This document shows positions 1 through 6,805 of a stretch of 10,734 bases of DNA, one piece after another. The first letter of the stretch is position 1; every line of letters begins with the position of its first letter. The stretch covers positions 1 to 10,734 of the forward strand of contig DAHVAA010000037.1 in NCBI GenBank assembly GCA_027314845.1, read 5' to 3'. The notes beneath the pieces are model-generated. The model was given only the letters and a program-made list of their open reading frames with translations. It did not search any database and was not told the DNA's origin. The DNA is from Thermoplasmata archaeon. Lineage in GTDB: Archaea; Thermoplasmatota; Thermoplasmata; UBA184. The position numbers and the translations under genes were made by a program.

Positions 1-182
1 CCTTCGGCGACCGGGAACAGGAGGCGATCGGCAAGGGCGCGACCGTGGCCCAGCTCCAGAAGCTGCCCATCCGCACGAAGCTCTCGCGCATGAAATGGAT
101 CCCCGAGGCGGAGATGACGAGCCAGTTCGACCAGATCGAGCTCGAGATGGCGGAAACCGTGAGCGCGGTGGGAGGGGCCTAG
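1..182 (+). CDS. atpA: A-type ATP synthase catalytic subunit A, C-terminal end (5' truncated by the window)
   Basis: The last 59 residues of the catalytic subunit A are visible, read from base 3 to a TAG at 180-182. Subunit A hydrolyses or forms ATP in the A1 head together with B. The visible part is the C-terminal helical domain and contains the segment [24 protein letters not shown], split here as [11 protein letters not shown] then [13 protein letters not shown], which resembles the family's C-terminal end with its typical run before a short acidic tail. The nucleotide-binding motifs lie upstream of the window and cannot be checked. The identity rests on this tail together with the immediately following atpB, one base after the stop. 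The atpB Shine-Dalgarno site lies inside the end of this gene, so the two are probably translationally coupled. Confidence 0.88.
   Translation, partial: FGDREQEAIGKGATVAQLQKLPIRTKLSRMKWIPEAEMTSQFDQIELEMAETVSAVGGA
171..177 (+). promoter_or_regulatory. Shine-Dalgarno site of atpB
   Basis: GGAGGGG lies six bases before the ATG at 184, within the last codons of atpA. It supports the 184 start, although this gives subunit B an N-terminal extension of roughly 18 residues before the usual family start region. Confidence 0.7.
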
Positions 183-183
183 G

Positions 184-1623
184 ATGGCGGCGAAGGGCGC
201 GGGCGCGCCGAAGGACGAGGGCCGTGAGGTCCCGGTTCCCATCGACTACCGCACGATCGACCGCGTCTCGGGCCCGCTGATCTTCGTGCGCGACGTCGCG
301 AACGCCGCGTACGGCGAGATCGTCGAGATCGCGCTGCCGAACGGGGAGCGTCGGCGGGGCCAGGTGCTGGACTCGAGGAAGGGCCTCGCGATCGTCCAGG
401 TCTTCGGACCGACGATGGGCATCAACATCGAGGGGACGAGCGTGAAGTTCCTCGGCGAGGTCGCGACCCTCGCGGTCTCGGACGAGCTCCTCGGCCGCGT
501 TTTCAACGGCCTCGGCGAGCCGCGGGACGGGGGCCCGAAGATCGTGAGCGAGACCCGGCTCGAGATCGTCGGGAGCGCGATGAACCCGTACTCGCGCGAG
601 GAGCCGAGCGAGTTCATCCAGACGGGGATCAGTACGATCGACGTCAACAACACGCTCGTGCGCGGCCAGAAGCTCCCGATCTTCTCCGCGGCCGGGCTTC
701 CCCACAACCAGGTCGCCGCGCAGATCGTCCGGCAGGCGAAGCTGCGGGACTCCACCGAAGGGTTCGCGGTCGTCTTCGCCGCGATGGGGATCACCAGCGA
801 GGAGGCGAACTACTTCCTGAAAGAGTTCGAATCCACCGGCGCGCTCGAGCGCGCCGTGGTGTTCCTGAACCTCTCGAGCGACCCGTCGATGGAACGCGTC
901 GTCACGCCGCGGATGGCGCTCACGGCGGCGGAGTTCCTCGCGTACGAGCGGAACCTCCACGTCCTGGTCATCCTGACCGACATGACGAGCTATTGCGAGG
1001 CGCTCCGCGAGGTCTCCGCCGCGCGGGAAGAGGTGCCGGGCCGACGGGGCTACCCGGGGTACCTTTACACCGACCTCGCCACGATCTACGAGCGGGCGGG
1101 GAAGATCCACGGTCGCAAGGGCTCGATCACGCAGCTCCCAATCCTGACGATGCCCGCGGACGACGTCACGCACCCGATCCCCGACCTGACCGGCTACATC
1201 ACGGAAGGCCAGATCTACGTCAGCCGCGAGCTGCAGCGCAAGGGGGTCTACCCACCGATCGACGTGCTGCCGAGCCTCTCGCGGCTGATGAGCCTCGGGA
1301 TCGGCAAGGGACGCACGCGGGAGGACCACCGCGGGGTCTCCGACCAGCTGTTCGCGGCCTACGCGACGGGCAAGGACCAGCGGGCCCTGAGCGCGATCGT
1401 CGGCGAGGAGGCGCTCAGCGCCACCGACCGGATCTACCTCCGCGCGGCCGACCGCTACGAGAAGGAGTTCGTCAACCAGGGACCCGACGAGGACCGGACG
1501 ATCGACCAGAGCCTCGCGATCGCCTGGGACATCCTCTCCGACTTCCCGGACTCCGAACTCAAGCGGATCCGACCCGAGTTCATCGCCCAGTTCCGCACGC
1601 ACCCCCCGGTATCGGGTGCCTAG
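184..1623 (+). CDS. atpB: A-type ATP synthase non-catalytic subunit B
   Basis: Subunit B (479 residues) alternates with A in the hexameric A1 head and forms the non-catalytic nucleotide-binding interfaces. The N-terminal beta-barrel begins near residue 20 ([14 protein letters not shown], then YGEIVEI). The degenerate P-loop region reads [20 protein letters not shown] and lacks the GKT of a catalytic Walker A motif, which separates B from A. The segment [13 protein letters not shown] followed by TREDH is a B-subunit hallmark, and Arg367 in SLSR is a conserved interface arginine. Length is a little above the usual 455-465 because of a charged, Ala/Gly/Lys-rich N-terminal extension (residues 1-19). 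The start at 184 is chosen for its strong Shine-Dalgarno site and one-base gap from atpA. It is followed by atpD after 17 bases in the same operon. Confidence 0.97.
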   Translation: MAAKGAGAPKDEGREVPVPIDYRTIDRVSGPLIFVRDVANAAYGEIVEIALPNGERRRGQVLDSRKGLAIVQVFGPTMGINIEGTSVKFLGEVATLAVSDELLGRVFNGLGEPRDGGPKIVSETRLEIVGSAMNPYSREEPSEFIQTGISTIDVNNTLVRGQKLPIFSAAGLPHNQVAAQIVRQAKLRDSTEGFAVVFAAMGITSEEANYFLKEFESTGALERAVVFLNLSSDPSMERVVTPRMALTAAEFLAYERNLHVLVILTDMTSYCEALREVSAAREEVPGRRGYPGYLYTDLATIYERAGKIHGRKGSITQLPILTMPADDVTHPIPDLTGYITEGQIYVSRELQRKGVYPPIDVLPSLSRLMSLGIGKGRTREDHRGVSDQLFAAYATGKDQRALSAIVGEEALSATDRIYLRAADRYEKEFVNQGPDEDRTIDQSLAIAWDILSDFPDSELKRIRPEFIAQFRTHPPVSGA

Positions 1624-1626
1624 ACC

Positions 1627-1635
1627 GGGAGGAGG
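1627..1635 (+). promoter_or_regulatory. Shine-Dalgarno site deciding the GTG start of atpD
   Basis: GGGAGGAGG lies five bases before a GTG codon at 1641. The open frame extends far upstream across atpB, so this site and the family's N-terminal motif fix the real start. Confidence 0.75.
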
Positions 1636-1640
1636 CGCCC

Positions 1641-2285
1641 GTGGCGATCGAGAACGTCCGACCGACACGCCTTGAGCTCCTGCGCACCCGGCGGCGGATC
1701 GGGGTCGCGAAGCGCGGGCTGAACCTTCTGAAGCTGAAGCGCTCGGCGCTGATCGCCGAGTTCTTCTCGATCTCACGCGAGGCGCTCCGACTCCGGGGCG
1801 ACCTCCAGCAACGGATCGCGCGCGGCTACGAGTCGATCCGCAACGCAGAGATGATGGAAGGACCGACCCGCCTCGAGAACATCTCGATGCTCCTTCCGGA
1901 CGTGCGGCCGGTCGCCGTCTCCACGAAGAACGTCATGGGGGTCCGTACCCCGCGCGTCGACCGCGGCGGCTACGCGCCGACCGAGGCCGCCAAGCTCCTC
2001 GACCTCCCGACCTCGGTCCAGGAGTCGATCCGCCACTTCCAGGGGATCTACCAGGTCGTCCTCGACATCGCGGAGAAAGAGAACGCGCTCCGCCGGCTCC
2101 TCAAGGAGATCGAGAAGACGAAGCGCCGGGCGAGCGCCATCGAGAACGTCCTCATCCCCCGGCTCGAGGCGACCGTACGCTACATCAAGTTCCGATTCGA
2201 TGAGATGGAGCGCGACTCGTTCGCGATGCTGAAGACCGTCAAACGCAAGATGGAGCAGGAGGGTTCCGGTGTCGCCGTCGCGTAA
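1641..2285 (+). CDS. atpD: A-type ATP synthase central-stalk subunit D
   Basis: Subunit D (214 residues, GTG start) is the long antiparallel coiled coil that forms the rotor shaft inside the A/B hexamer. The N-terminal helix carries the family signature, RPTRLELLRTRRRIGVAKRG followed by LNLLKLKR. The C-terminal helix carries KRRASAIENVLIPRLEAT (RR at about residues 162-163) followed by VRYIKFRFDEMERDSFAMLK, again typical of D. The middle segment (residues about 75-125) is the more variable globular tip. Length matches the family. The open frame continues upstream inside atpB in another frame, but that part is a shadow. The 3' end overlaps the next small gene by 17 bases. Confidence 0.96.
   Translation: MAIENVRPTRLELLRTRRRIGVAKRGLNLLKLKRSALIAEFFSISREALRLRGDLQQRIARGYESIRNAEMMEGPTRLENISMLLPDVRPVAVSTKNVMGVRTPRVDRGGYAPTEAAKLLDLPTSVQESIRHFQGIYQVVLDIAEKENALRRLLKEIEKTKRRASAIENVLIPRLEATVRYIKFRFDEMERDSFAMLKTVKRKMEQEGSGVAVA
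2257..2263 (+). promoter_or_regulatory. Shine-Dalgarno site of the 41-residue membrane protein gene
   Basis: AGGAGGG lies five bases before a GTG at 2269, inside the last codons of atpD. This site has no other obvious purpose and is the main evidence that the small overlapping frame is translated. Confidence 0.65.
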
Positions 2286-2394
2286 TGCGGTCGCGCGGTT
2301 CACCGCCGTCCGGATCGTGAGCGTCGTGGTCAAGGTCGCGGCGCTCGTGCTCCTATTCGTCGCGGTCACGATCTACCTGGGAGGACACCTATGA
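2269..2394 (+). CDS. Small single-span membrane protein embedded in the ATP synthase operon
   Basis: A 41-residue frame starts with GTG in a different frame from atpD, overlaps its end by 17 bases, and stops at TGA 2392-2394 with a four-base ATGA overlap with the next gene. The protein has a short basic head (SPSRNAVARF), then one hydrophobic span from about residue 16 to 37 with a lysine near its start (IVSVVVKVAALVLLFVAV), and a tail GGHL. By the positive-inside rule the N-terminus is cytoplasmic. The frame has its own strong Shine-Dalgarno site and contains the next gene's site. I do not recognise a family. Methanosarcina operons also carry a small gene (ahaG) directly after the D gene, but homology cannot be judged here. 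A role as an assembly or accessory factor of the A0 sector is inference from position. Confidence 0.7.
   Translation: MSPSRNAVARFTAVRIVSVVVKVAALVLLFVAVTIYLGGHL
2379..2384 (+). promoter_or_regulatory. Shine-Dalgarno site of the atpH-like gene
   Basis: GGGAGG lies six bases before the ATG at 2391 and inside the preceding 41-codon gene, consistent with coupled translation across the ATGA overlap. Confidence 0.65.
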
Positions 2395-2756
2395 GCGGGA
2401 GCGAGGCAGCGGACCGGCCGGCCGACACGAGCACGATCGAAGCGTTGAAGCGGATCAAGGCCGCGGAGGTCGAGTGGGACCAGCGGCTCGCCGAAGCCCG
2501 ACGGGAGGCCGAGGCCGCGCTCCGCCGGATGCGCGACGAGACCGAGACGACGGTCGCTCGCGCGCACGAGCAGTCCGAAGCGGATCGCGCGCGCACCGTG
2601 GAGGCCGCCCGGACCCGCGCCGACACCGAGGCCCGCCAGATCGTCGCCCAGGGCGAGAGCGACGCTCGAACGGTCGCCGCGGGGGCGGGCAAGGGGGTCG
2701 CCGACAAGAAGGACGCGATCCTTTCGGTCGTTCTCGGAGACTTCCTGTCGGAGTGA
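2391..2756 (+). CDS. atpH: A-type ATP synthase peripheral-stalk coiled-coil subunit (H/G-like)
   Basis: The product has 121 residues and is almost entirely charged helix. Residues from about 15 to 90 are rich in Ala, Glu and Arg with heptad-like spacing (for example IEALKRIKAAEVEWDQRLAE), as expected for the subunit that pairs with E to form the peripheral stalks. The C-terminal part (DKKDAILSVVLGDFL) matches the style of the short globular end that contacts the head. Size and position immediately before atpI fit archaeal subunit H. Sequence similarity in such coiled coils is weak evidence, so the call rests mainly on composition, length and operon position. It begins at the ATGA overlap with the small membrane protein gene and lies 20 bases before atpI. 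Confidence 0.82.
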   Translation: MSGSEAADRPADTSTIEALKRIKAAEVEWDQRLAEARREAEAALRRMRDETETTVARAHEQSEADRARTVEAARTRADTEARQIVAQGESDARTVAAGAGKGVADKKDAILSVVLGDFLSE

Positions 2757-2776
2757 GGGGCGCGAGGTTCGGCTCG

Positions 2777-4777
2777 ATGGCGCTGCGTCCCGTACGGATG
2801 TCGAAGGTCGGGCTCCTCGGCCTCCGCGAGGACGAGGAGCGCGTACTCACGGTCCTCCACGACCTTCGGGTTGCGCAGGTCGAGCCGCTGGCCCCGGCGG
2901 CGATGGCGGAGCTCGCGCCCGAGCGCGGCTCGGAGACCCTTCGGCGCGTCGGGGACGAGACCCTCCGGTTCCGAGGCCTTCTGAGCGCGCTACCCCGGGC
3001 CGGTTCGGCGGCTCCACGGCGGTTCGACTCGCTCGAGGAGATCTTCCGCGTCGCCGAGACGGTCCCGATCGACTCCGAGGTCGGGGAGCTGAAGCGCGAG
3101 GACGACCGGCTCCTGACCGAGAAGAAAGCGGCGACCGACACGGTCGAGCTGCTCGAGGCGCTCTCCTTCTACCGCGAACGGCTCGACTATCTCCATTCCT
3201 CTAACTTCCTCACCTTCTACGGCGAAGCGCCCACCGAGGCGTTTTCCGAGCTCGAGGGCTCCCTCCCCGCCGAGGCCGACGCGCGCTTTCTCCTCGGCCC
3301 CGCGGAGGAGAAGGTCCGTTTCCTCGTGATCACCCGTTCGGCGGGGTCGGAGGCGCTCAGCCGCGCCGCCCAGAGCCGCGGGGTCCGGCTCAGCGCCATC
3401 CCCGCCCTCCACGGGACGCCCACCGAGGAGCTGGTCGAGCACCGCGCGCGCCTCGATGCGATCGGGGACCGGCGGCGCGAGATCGCCGAGCGACTCCACG
3501 CGATCGCGGAGGAGTGGTACCCCACCGTCGCCGCGGTCGACGAAGCGCTCGAGATCGAGAACCGCAAGTCGGAGGTCCTCGCGAAGCTCGGGGCGAGCCG
3601 CGCCACGTTCGCCCTCGAGGCCTGGGTGCCGACCCGTGACGTCGAACGCCTGCGGAAGGTCGTCGCGGAGGCGGTGTCGGGCCGCGTACACTTCTACGAC
3701 GTGCCGACCCACGAGGAACCCCCGACGTTGATGAGCAACCCGAGCGGGGTGCGTCGATTCGAGTTCTTCATCCGGTTCTACTCGCTCCCGCAGGCGAGCG
3801 AGTGGGACCCGACGCTGGTCTTCGCGATCGCCTTCCCGATCTTCTTCGGGTTCATGCTCGGCGACTGGGGCTACGGCCTCGTGATCCTGCTGATCTCCCT
3901 CTGGATGATCGCGGGGTTCCCCGGGGCCCGGCGCCTCCCGAAGTCCGGGAAGAACTTCGTGAAGACCATCATGGGCCCGAAAGGGATGCAACAGCTCGCC
4001 TACGCGCTCCTTCCGGGCTGCGCGATCGCGATCGGGCTCGGGCTCGTCCTGGACGAGTTCTTCGGCTTCCACCTCTTCGGGCTCCTCTTCGGCTACTCGG
4101 CGCCGCTCGACCCCGCGTCCAAGGCCGGCGTGCCCGTGCTCCTGCTGTTCGCGGGGTTCGTCGGGCTCGGGATGGTCGTGCTCGGGTTCCTCTTCGGCGC
4201 GCTCAAGGAGTACTTCCACCACCGCCCCCGCGGCGTGCTCGCGAAGGTCGGCGGGATCCTCTTCGCCTTCGGGGTCGCGTTCTTTGGGCTCTCGGTGATC
4301 CACAAGCAGACGTCGTTCGGCAACCCGCTCTTCGACCTCTACCTCGCGCTGCTCGCGGTCGGCCTCGTCCTCCTCGTCTTCGGTGAGGGCGTCCAGATGG
4401 GCATGATGGGTCTCATCGAGGTCGTGAGCCACATCCTGTCCTACACGCGGCTCGTGGGGATCTTGCTCGCGAGCGTCATCCTCGCGCTCGTCATCAACTC
4501 AATCGGCAGCGGCCTCGTGCTCGGCGGAACGGCCGTCGGGATCGTCGCGGGCCTCGTCATCCTCCTCGTCGGCCAGTCGTTCAACGTGATCCTCGGGGTC
4601 TTCGAGCCCGGGATCCAGGGAGCGCGGCTGATCTTCGTCGAGTACTTCTCGAAGTTCTACACCGGCAACGGCCGGCCGTTCCGTCCGTTCGGCGCCGCGC
4701 GCACCCACACGGTGAGCTCGATCGGGCCGGACGGCGCGGTCGCGAAGGGTCCGATCCTGACCGGCCCGGAAGGCTGA
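2777..4777 (+). CDS. atpI: A-type ATP synthase membrane stator subunit I (a-type)
   Basis: Subunit I (666 residues) provides the stator ion half-channels against the c ring and anchors the peripheral stalks. Residues 1 to about 335 form the soluble arm with coiled-coil stretches and begin with the family pattern RPVRMSKVGLLGLREDE. The membrane domain follows, with about seven or eight spans. The hallmark FPIFFGFMLGDWGYG lies at residues 353-367. The essential arginine is Arg558 in HILSYTRLVG, and the C-terminal end has the usual ARLIFVEYFSKFYTGNGRPF pattern. The ATG at 2777 is chosen because the family motif starts a few residues later and GAGGT at 2764-2768 can serve as a Shine-Dalgarno site. 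A second in-frame ATG at 2798 is possible. It is the last gene of the + strand operon and converges on atpC. Confidence 0.96.
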   Translation: MALRPVRMSKVGLLGLREDEERVLTVLHDLRVAQVEPLAPAAMAELAPERGSETLRRVGDETLRFRGLLSALPRAGSAAPRRFDSLEEIFRVAETVPIDSEVGELKREDDRLLTEKKAATDTVELLEALSFYRERLDYLHSSNFLTFYGEAPTEAFSELEGSLPAEADARFLLGPAEEKVRFLVITRSAGSEALSRAAQSRGVRLSAIPALHGTPTEELVEHRARLDAIGDRRREIAERLHAIAEEWYPTVAAVDEALEIENRKSEVLAKLGASRATFALEAWVPTRDVERLRKVVAEAVSGRVHFYDVPTHEEPPTLMSNPSGVRRFEFFIRFYSLPQASEWDPTLVFAIAFPIFFGFMLGDWGYGLVILLISLWMIAGFPGARRLPKSGKNFVKTIMGPKGMQQLAYALLPGCAIAIGLGLVLDEFFGFHLFGLLFGYSAPLDPASKAGVPVLLLFAGFVGLGMVVLGFLFGALKEYFHHRPRGVLAKVGGILFAFGVAFFGLSVIHKQTSFGNPLFDLYLALLAVGLVLLVFGEGVQMGMMGLIEVVSHILSYTRLVGILLASVILALVINSIGSGLVLGGTAVGIVAGLVILLVGQSFNVILGVFEPGIQGARLIFVEYFSKFYTGNGRPFRPFGAARTHTVSSIGPDGAVAKGPILTGPEG

Positions 4778-4783
4778 CGCCGG

Positions 4784-4817
4784 GCGGTCGGGGGAAGGGG
4801 GCGGCGGTACCGACCGC
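4784..4817. terminator. Inverted repeat in the convergent atpI/atpC gap, possible two-way terminator
   Basis: GCGGTCGG at 4784-4791 is exactly complementary in reverse to CCGACCGC at 4810-4817, giving an 8-bp stem with an 18-base G-rich loop. It fills almost the whole 39-base gap between the convergent stop codons and touches the last base of the atpC stop. No T-run follows on either strand, so it does not look like a standard archaeal U-rich terminator. Its function is inferred from position only. Confidence 0.35.
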
Positions 4818-5893
4818 TACAGGCGCGGCGAGATGAGGAGCGGCGTGAGCCGCTCCGGTCCGAAGCCGTAGAGCCGGCCGAAGACGAGCCGGCGGAGGTC
4901 GGCCCGCTCGAGCTCGGCGAGCAGGAGGTAGGTGAAGATCACGCCGAGACTGAGCGGGTAGGCGCGCATCCGGCGCAGCTCAGTCAACGCCCGGTCGCGC
5001 TCGATCGCGACCTCGTAGCCGGAGAGGGTCGACCCGTTGGAGTGCTCCGCGTTGCCCTCCGTGACCGAGGGGAAGCGCGTCGTGAGCCGCTCGGCGAGCT
5101 CGGGGACGCCGCGCGCCGAATAGAGGTCCGGGGCCTGAGCCGCGCTGAGCGTCCCGCCCTCGAGCCAGCGGGCGAGGACGGCCTCGACGGGCAGCTCCGC
5201 GTTCTTGCCCTTGAGCAGGAGCATCGCGTTCCGCGCATCGATCTCGCTCTGGACGAACGAACGGACGACCCACTCGTCGCCCTGGAAGAACCGTGCCGCC
5301 TCGAGGACGGCCCGGTAGTACTGACGGTCGAGCGCCTGGAGGACCGGGAAGATATCGTGCGTCCGCGCGAACGACTCGAGGAGCGGCAGGATCGTCCCGC
5401 CGTAGCCGTACTTCACGAGCTGGGAGACGGTCGCTTCGAGCGTCGGCTGGCCGAGAACGATGCGGAAGTCGTCCAGCGTCATCACGCCGGCATAGAGCCC
5501 CGCCGGGATCTCGCGGCTCGAGACCAGGTGGTCCTCGGTCTCGGTGATCGTCCGGCCGAGCGCCTTCGCGCTCAGGATCATCTCGATGTTCTGGATATCC
5601 CATCGACCGAGGTACGCCGCGACGATCGCGCGGCCCGCGAACGGCGCCGCCTCGTAGGCGTGCCGGTTCCGGCGGACGAACGTACGGTTGACCGCGACCT
5701 CGACCATCGTGGCTCCCGTGTGGGTCGCGCGCGCCCGGGCGATGTCCGCAGCGTAGGGGGTCGTCTCGAGGAGCTTCGCGAGCTCGTTCGGCTCCTTCGC
5801 CGCGGCGAGGTTCGGCCAGGCGTCCCGGCCGAGGAACTGCGAGAACTCCGGCTTGAGACGCCCGAGGGCGCTTGCGTAGGGGGAGCCTGCCAT
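4817..5893 (-). CDS. atpC: A-type ATP synthase subunit C (V-type AC39/d-like)
   Basis: Subunit C (358 residues) is the funnel-shaped socket coupling the central stalk (D/F) to the proteolipid ring. Family features include the segment YLGRWDIQNIEMILSAKALG near the first third, and the C-terminal pattern YPLSLGVIFTYLLLAELERA followed by DLRRLVFGRLYGF. It contains the usual three helical repeats by length and by internal style, with no membrane span. The start ATG at 5893 lies 18 bases after the atpE stop and is preceded by a GGAG sequence, so it is coupled to atpE. It is the last gene of the - strand K-E-C operon. A long open frame on the opposite strand across this region is a high-GC shadow. 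Confidence 0.94.
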   Translation of the reverse strand: MAGSPYASALGRLKPEFSQFLGRDAWPNLAAAKEPNELAKLLETTPYAADIARARATHTGATMVEVAVNRTFVRRNRHAYEAAPFAGRAIVAAYLGRWDIQNIEMILSAKALGRTITETEDHLVSSREIPAGLYAGVMTLDDFRIVLGQPTLEATVSQLVKYGYGGTILPLLESFARTHDIFPVLQALDRQYYRAVLEAARFFQGDEWVVRSFVQSEIDARNAMLLLKGKNAELPVEAVLARWLEGGTLSAAQAPDLYSARGVPELAERLTTRFPSVTEGNAEHSNGSTLSGYEVAIERDRALTELRRMRAYPLSLGVIFTYLLLAELERADLRRLVFGRLYGFGPERLTPLLISPRL

Positions 5894-5911
5894 CGCCCGC
5901 TCCGACCGTCC

Positions 5912-6463
5912 TTAAGCGAGGAGCTCGCGGACCCGGTCCTCGTTGAGGCGGAGGAGCTCGTCGAGCGAGAGGTTGAGCCGACGCGCGCCATCGGGGGTCT
6001 CCGCGACCAGCCCGCCCACAATCGCCTCAGGCGTTGGGTCGAACGACTTACCGGCGACCTTCGAAAGGACCCCGGCGTCCTCCGCCCGCCCCCGGACGCG
6101 GAGCTGCTTTCCGAGCGTGTCGGAGGCGACCGCGACCATCTGTTTCAGGGTCGGGGCGTAGAGCGAGGTCTCCGTGAACGCCTCGAGGAGCGACCGCGTC
6201 TCGGCCATAGAGGCCATGAGCCGCTTCTCGCGGGCCTCGTAAAGGAGCTTGCGCGCCCGGAGCTTCGCCGCCGCCAGCCGCTGGACGCGCTCGCGGGCGA
6301 CCTCGTTCTCGGTCGCGCGGGACGCCTGCGTTCGGACCTCGCCGACGCGGCGGTCGCGCTCGGATGCGATGCGCGACTCCTCGGCGACGCGGGCCTTCTC
6401 GATGGAATCGAGCTCGGCCTGGCCCCGCCGGCGGATCTCCTCCACCAGGCTCTCAAGGGTCAT
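5912..6463 (-). CDS. atpE: A-type ATP synthase peripheral-stalk subunit E
   Basis: Subunit E (183 residues) pairs with H to form the peripheral stalk joining the A1 head to subunit I. The first half (residues about 1-90) is a long charged coiled coil starting MTLESLVEEIRRRGQAELDS. The second half is the globular head-binding domain, ending in the family-like LNLSLDELLRLNEDRVRELL. Length is in the usual range for archaeal E. The open frame continues 76 codons upstream through atpK in another frame. The ATG at 6463 is chosen because the E-type sequence starts there, 22 bases after the atpK stop. It sits between atpK and atpC in the - strand operon. Confidence 0.93.
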   Translation of the reverse strand: MTLESLVEEIRRRGQAELDSIEKARVAEESRIASERDRRVGEVRTQASRATENEVARERVQRLAAAKLRARKLLYEAREKRLMASMAETRSLLEAFTETSLYAPTLKQMVAVASDTLGKQLRVRGRAEDAGVLSKVAGKSFDPTPEAIVGGLVAETPDGARRLNLSLDELLRLNEDRVRELLA

Positions 6464-6485
6464 GGGGCGAGCTCTCGGGTCGGCC

Positions 6486-6716
6486 CTAGATGACCCCGAG
6501 CAGGAGGATGATCCCCAGCACGAATCCGATGATCCAGAGCGTCTCGGGAATGACGAAGAAGAACAGCACCTGACCGAACTTCTCCGGCTTCTCCGCGATG
6601 ATCCCCATCCCCGCGGCTCCGATCCCGGATTGGGCCATCCCCGTTCCGATAAGACCGCCAGCGATAGCGATGCCGGCGGCGAGCGCCTCATACGCGGTTA
6701 CCGTGTCGCTGACCAT
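6486..6716 (-). CDS. atpK: A-type ATP synthase proteolipid (c-type) subunit K
   Basis: Subunit K (76 residues) is a two-helix proteolipid that forms the rotating membrane ring. Helix 1 is glycine-rich (residues about 10-38, including GGLIGTGMAQSGIGAAGMG). The polar loop reads AEKPEKFGQ, a standard c-subunit loop. Helix 2 carries the ion-binding carboxylate, Glu58, in FFFVIPETLWIIGF. This is a single hairpin, not a duplicated or triplicated form. The open frame extends far upstream through the VKOR gene in a shadow frame, but the ATG at 6716 is the real start: it lies about 34 bases after a TATA box, with no Shine-Dalgarno site, so the transcript is nearly leaderless. It is the first gene of the K-E-C operon. 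Confidence 0.96.
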   Translation of the reverse strand: MVSDTVTAYEALAAGIAIAGGLIGTGMAQSGIGAAGMGIIAEKPEKFGQVLFFFVIPETLWIIGFVLGIILLLGVI

Positions 6717-6746
6717 AGGGACCCGGGCGGGCCGAGCAAGGTCGGG

Positions 6747-6753
6747 TATATAA
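6747..6753 (-). promoter_or_regulatory. TATA box of the atpK-atpE-atpC operon
   Basis: On the - strand the sequence reads GGGCGGTTATATACCCG, a clear TATA element in very GC-rich surroundings. With the usual archaeal spacing of about 26 bases, transcription would start near 6724, about 8 bases before the atpK ATG at 6716. That gives a nearly leaderless mRNA and agrees with the missing Shine-Dalgarno site. No comparable box was noted inside the - strand genes downstream. Confidence 0.65.
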
Positions 6754-6782
6754 CCGCCCTCCCCGGGGCGGCCGCTACCGAT

Positions 6783-6790
6783 AGAAAACC
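6783..6790 (-). terminator. Short T-rich tract after the VKOR gene, possible terminator
   Basis: On the - strand the sequence 16-23 bases after the VKOR stop reads GGTTTTCT, the only T-rich stretch before the atpK promoter. Archaeal terminators are often plain U tracts, but this one is short, so the call is weak. Confidence 0.25.
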
Positions 6791-6805
6791 GTCGCCGGCC
6801 CGAGA

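Noticed and set aside
95..280. 61-residue + strand frame across the atpA/atpB junction
   Set aside because: It is out of frame with both real genes and its product is almost only Arg, Gly and Asp, as expected for a shadow.
993..1640. Upstream extension of the atpD frame through atpB
   Set aside because: It overlaps the conserved atpB coding sequence in another frame. The D-family N-terminus and the Shine-Dalgarno site place the start at 1641.
2285..2320. ATG at 2285 just after the atpD stop as the start of a small gene
   Set aside because: The frame ends after 11 codons. The GTG at 2269 in a different frame has a good Shine-Dalgarno site and gives a coherent membrane span.
2990..4432. 480-residue - strand open frame opposite atpI
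   Set aside because: The product is an unnatural run of Glu, Arg, Asp and His typical of antisense reading. The + strand carries a well-supported subunit I.
5042..6493. Long + strand open frame opposite atpC and atpE
   Set aside because: It is an antisense shadow in high-GC DNA. Its product is Arg/Glu/Leu-rich with no recognisable domain, whereas the - strand frames encode clear ATP synthase subunits.
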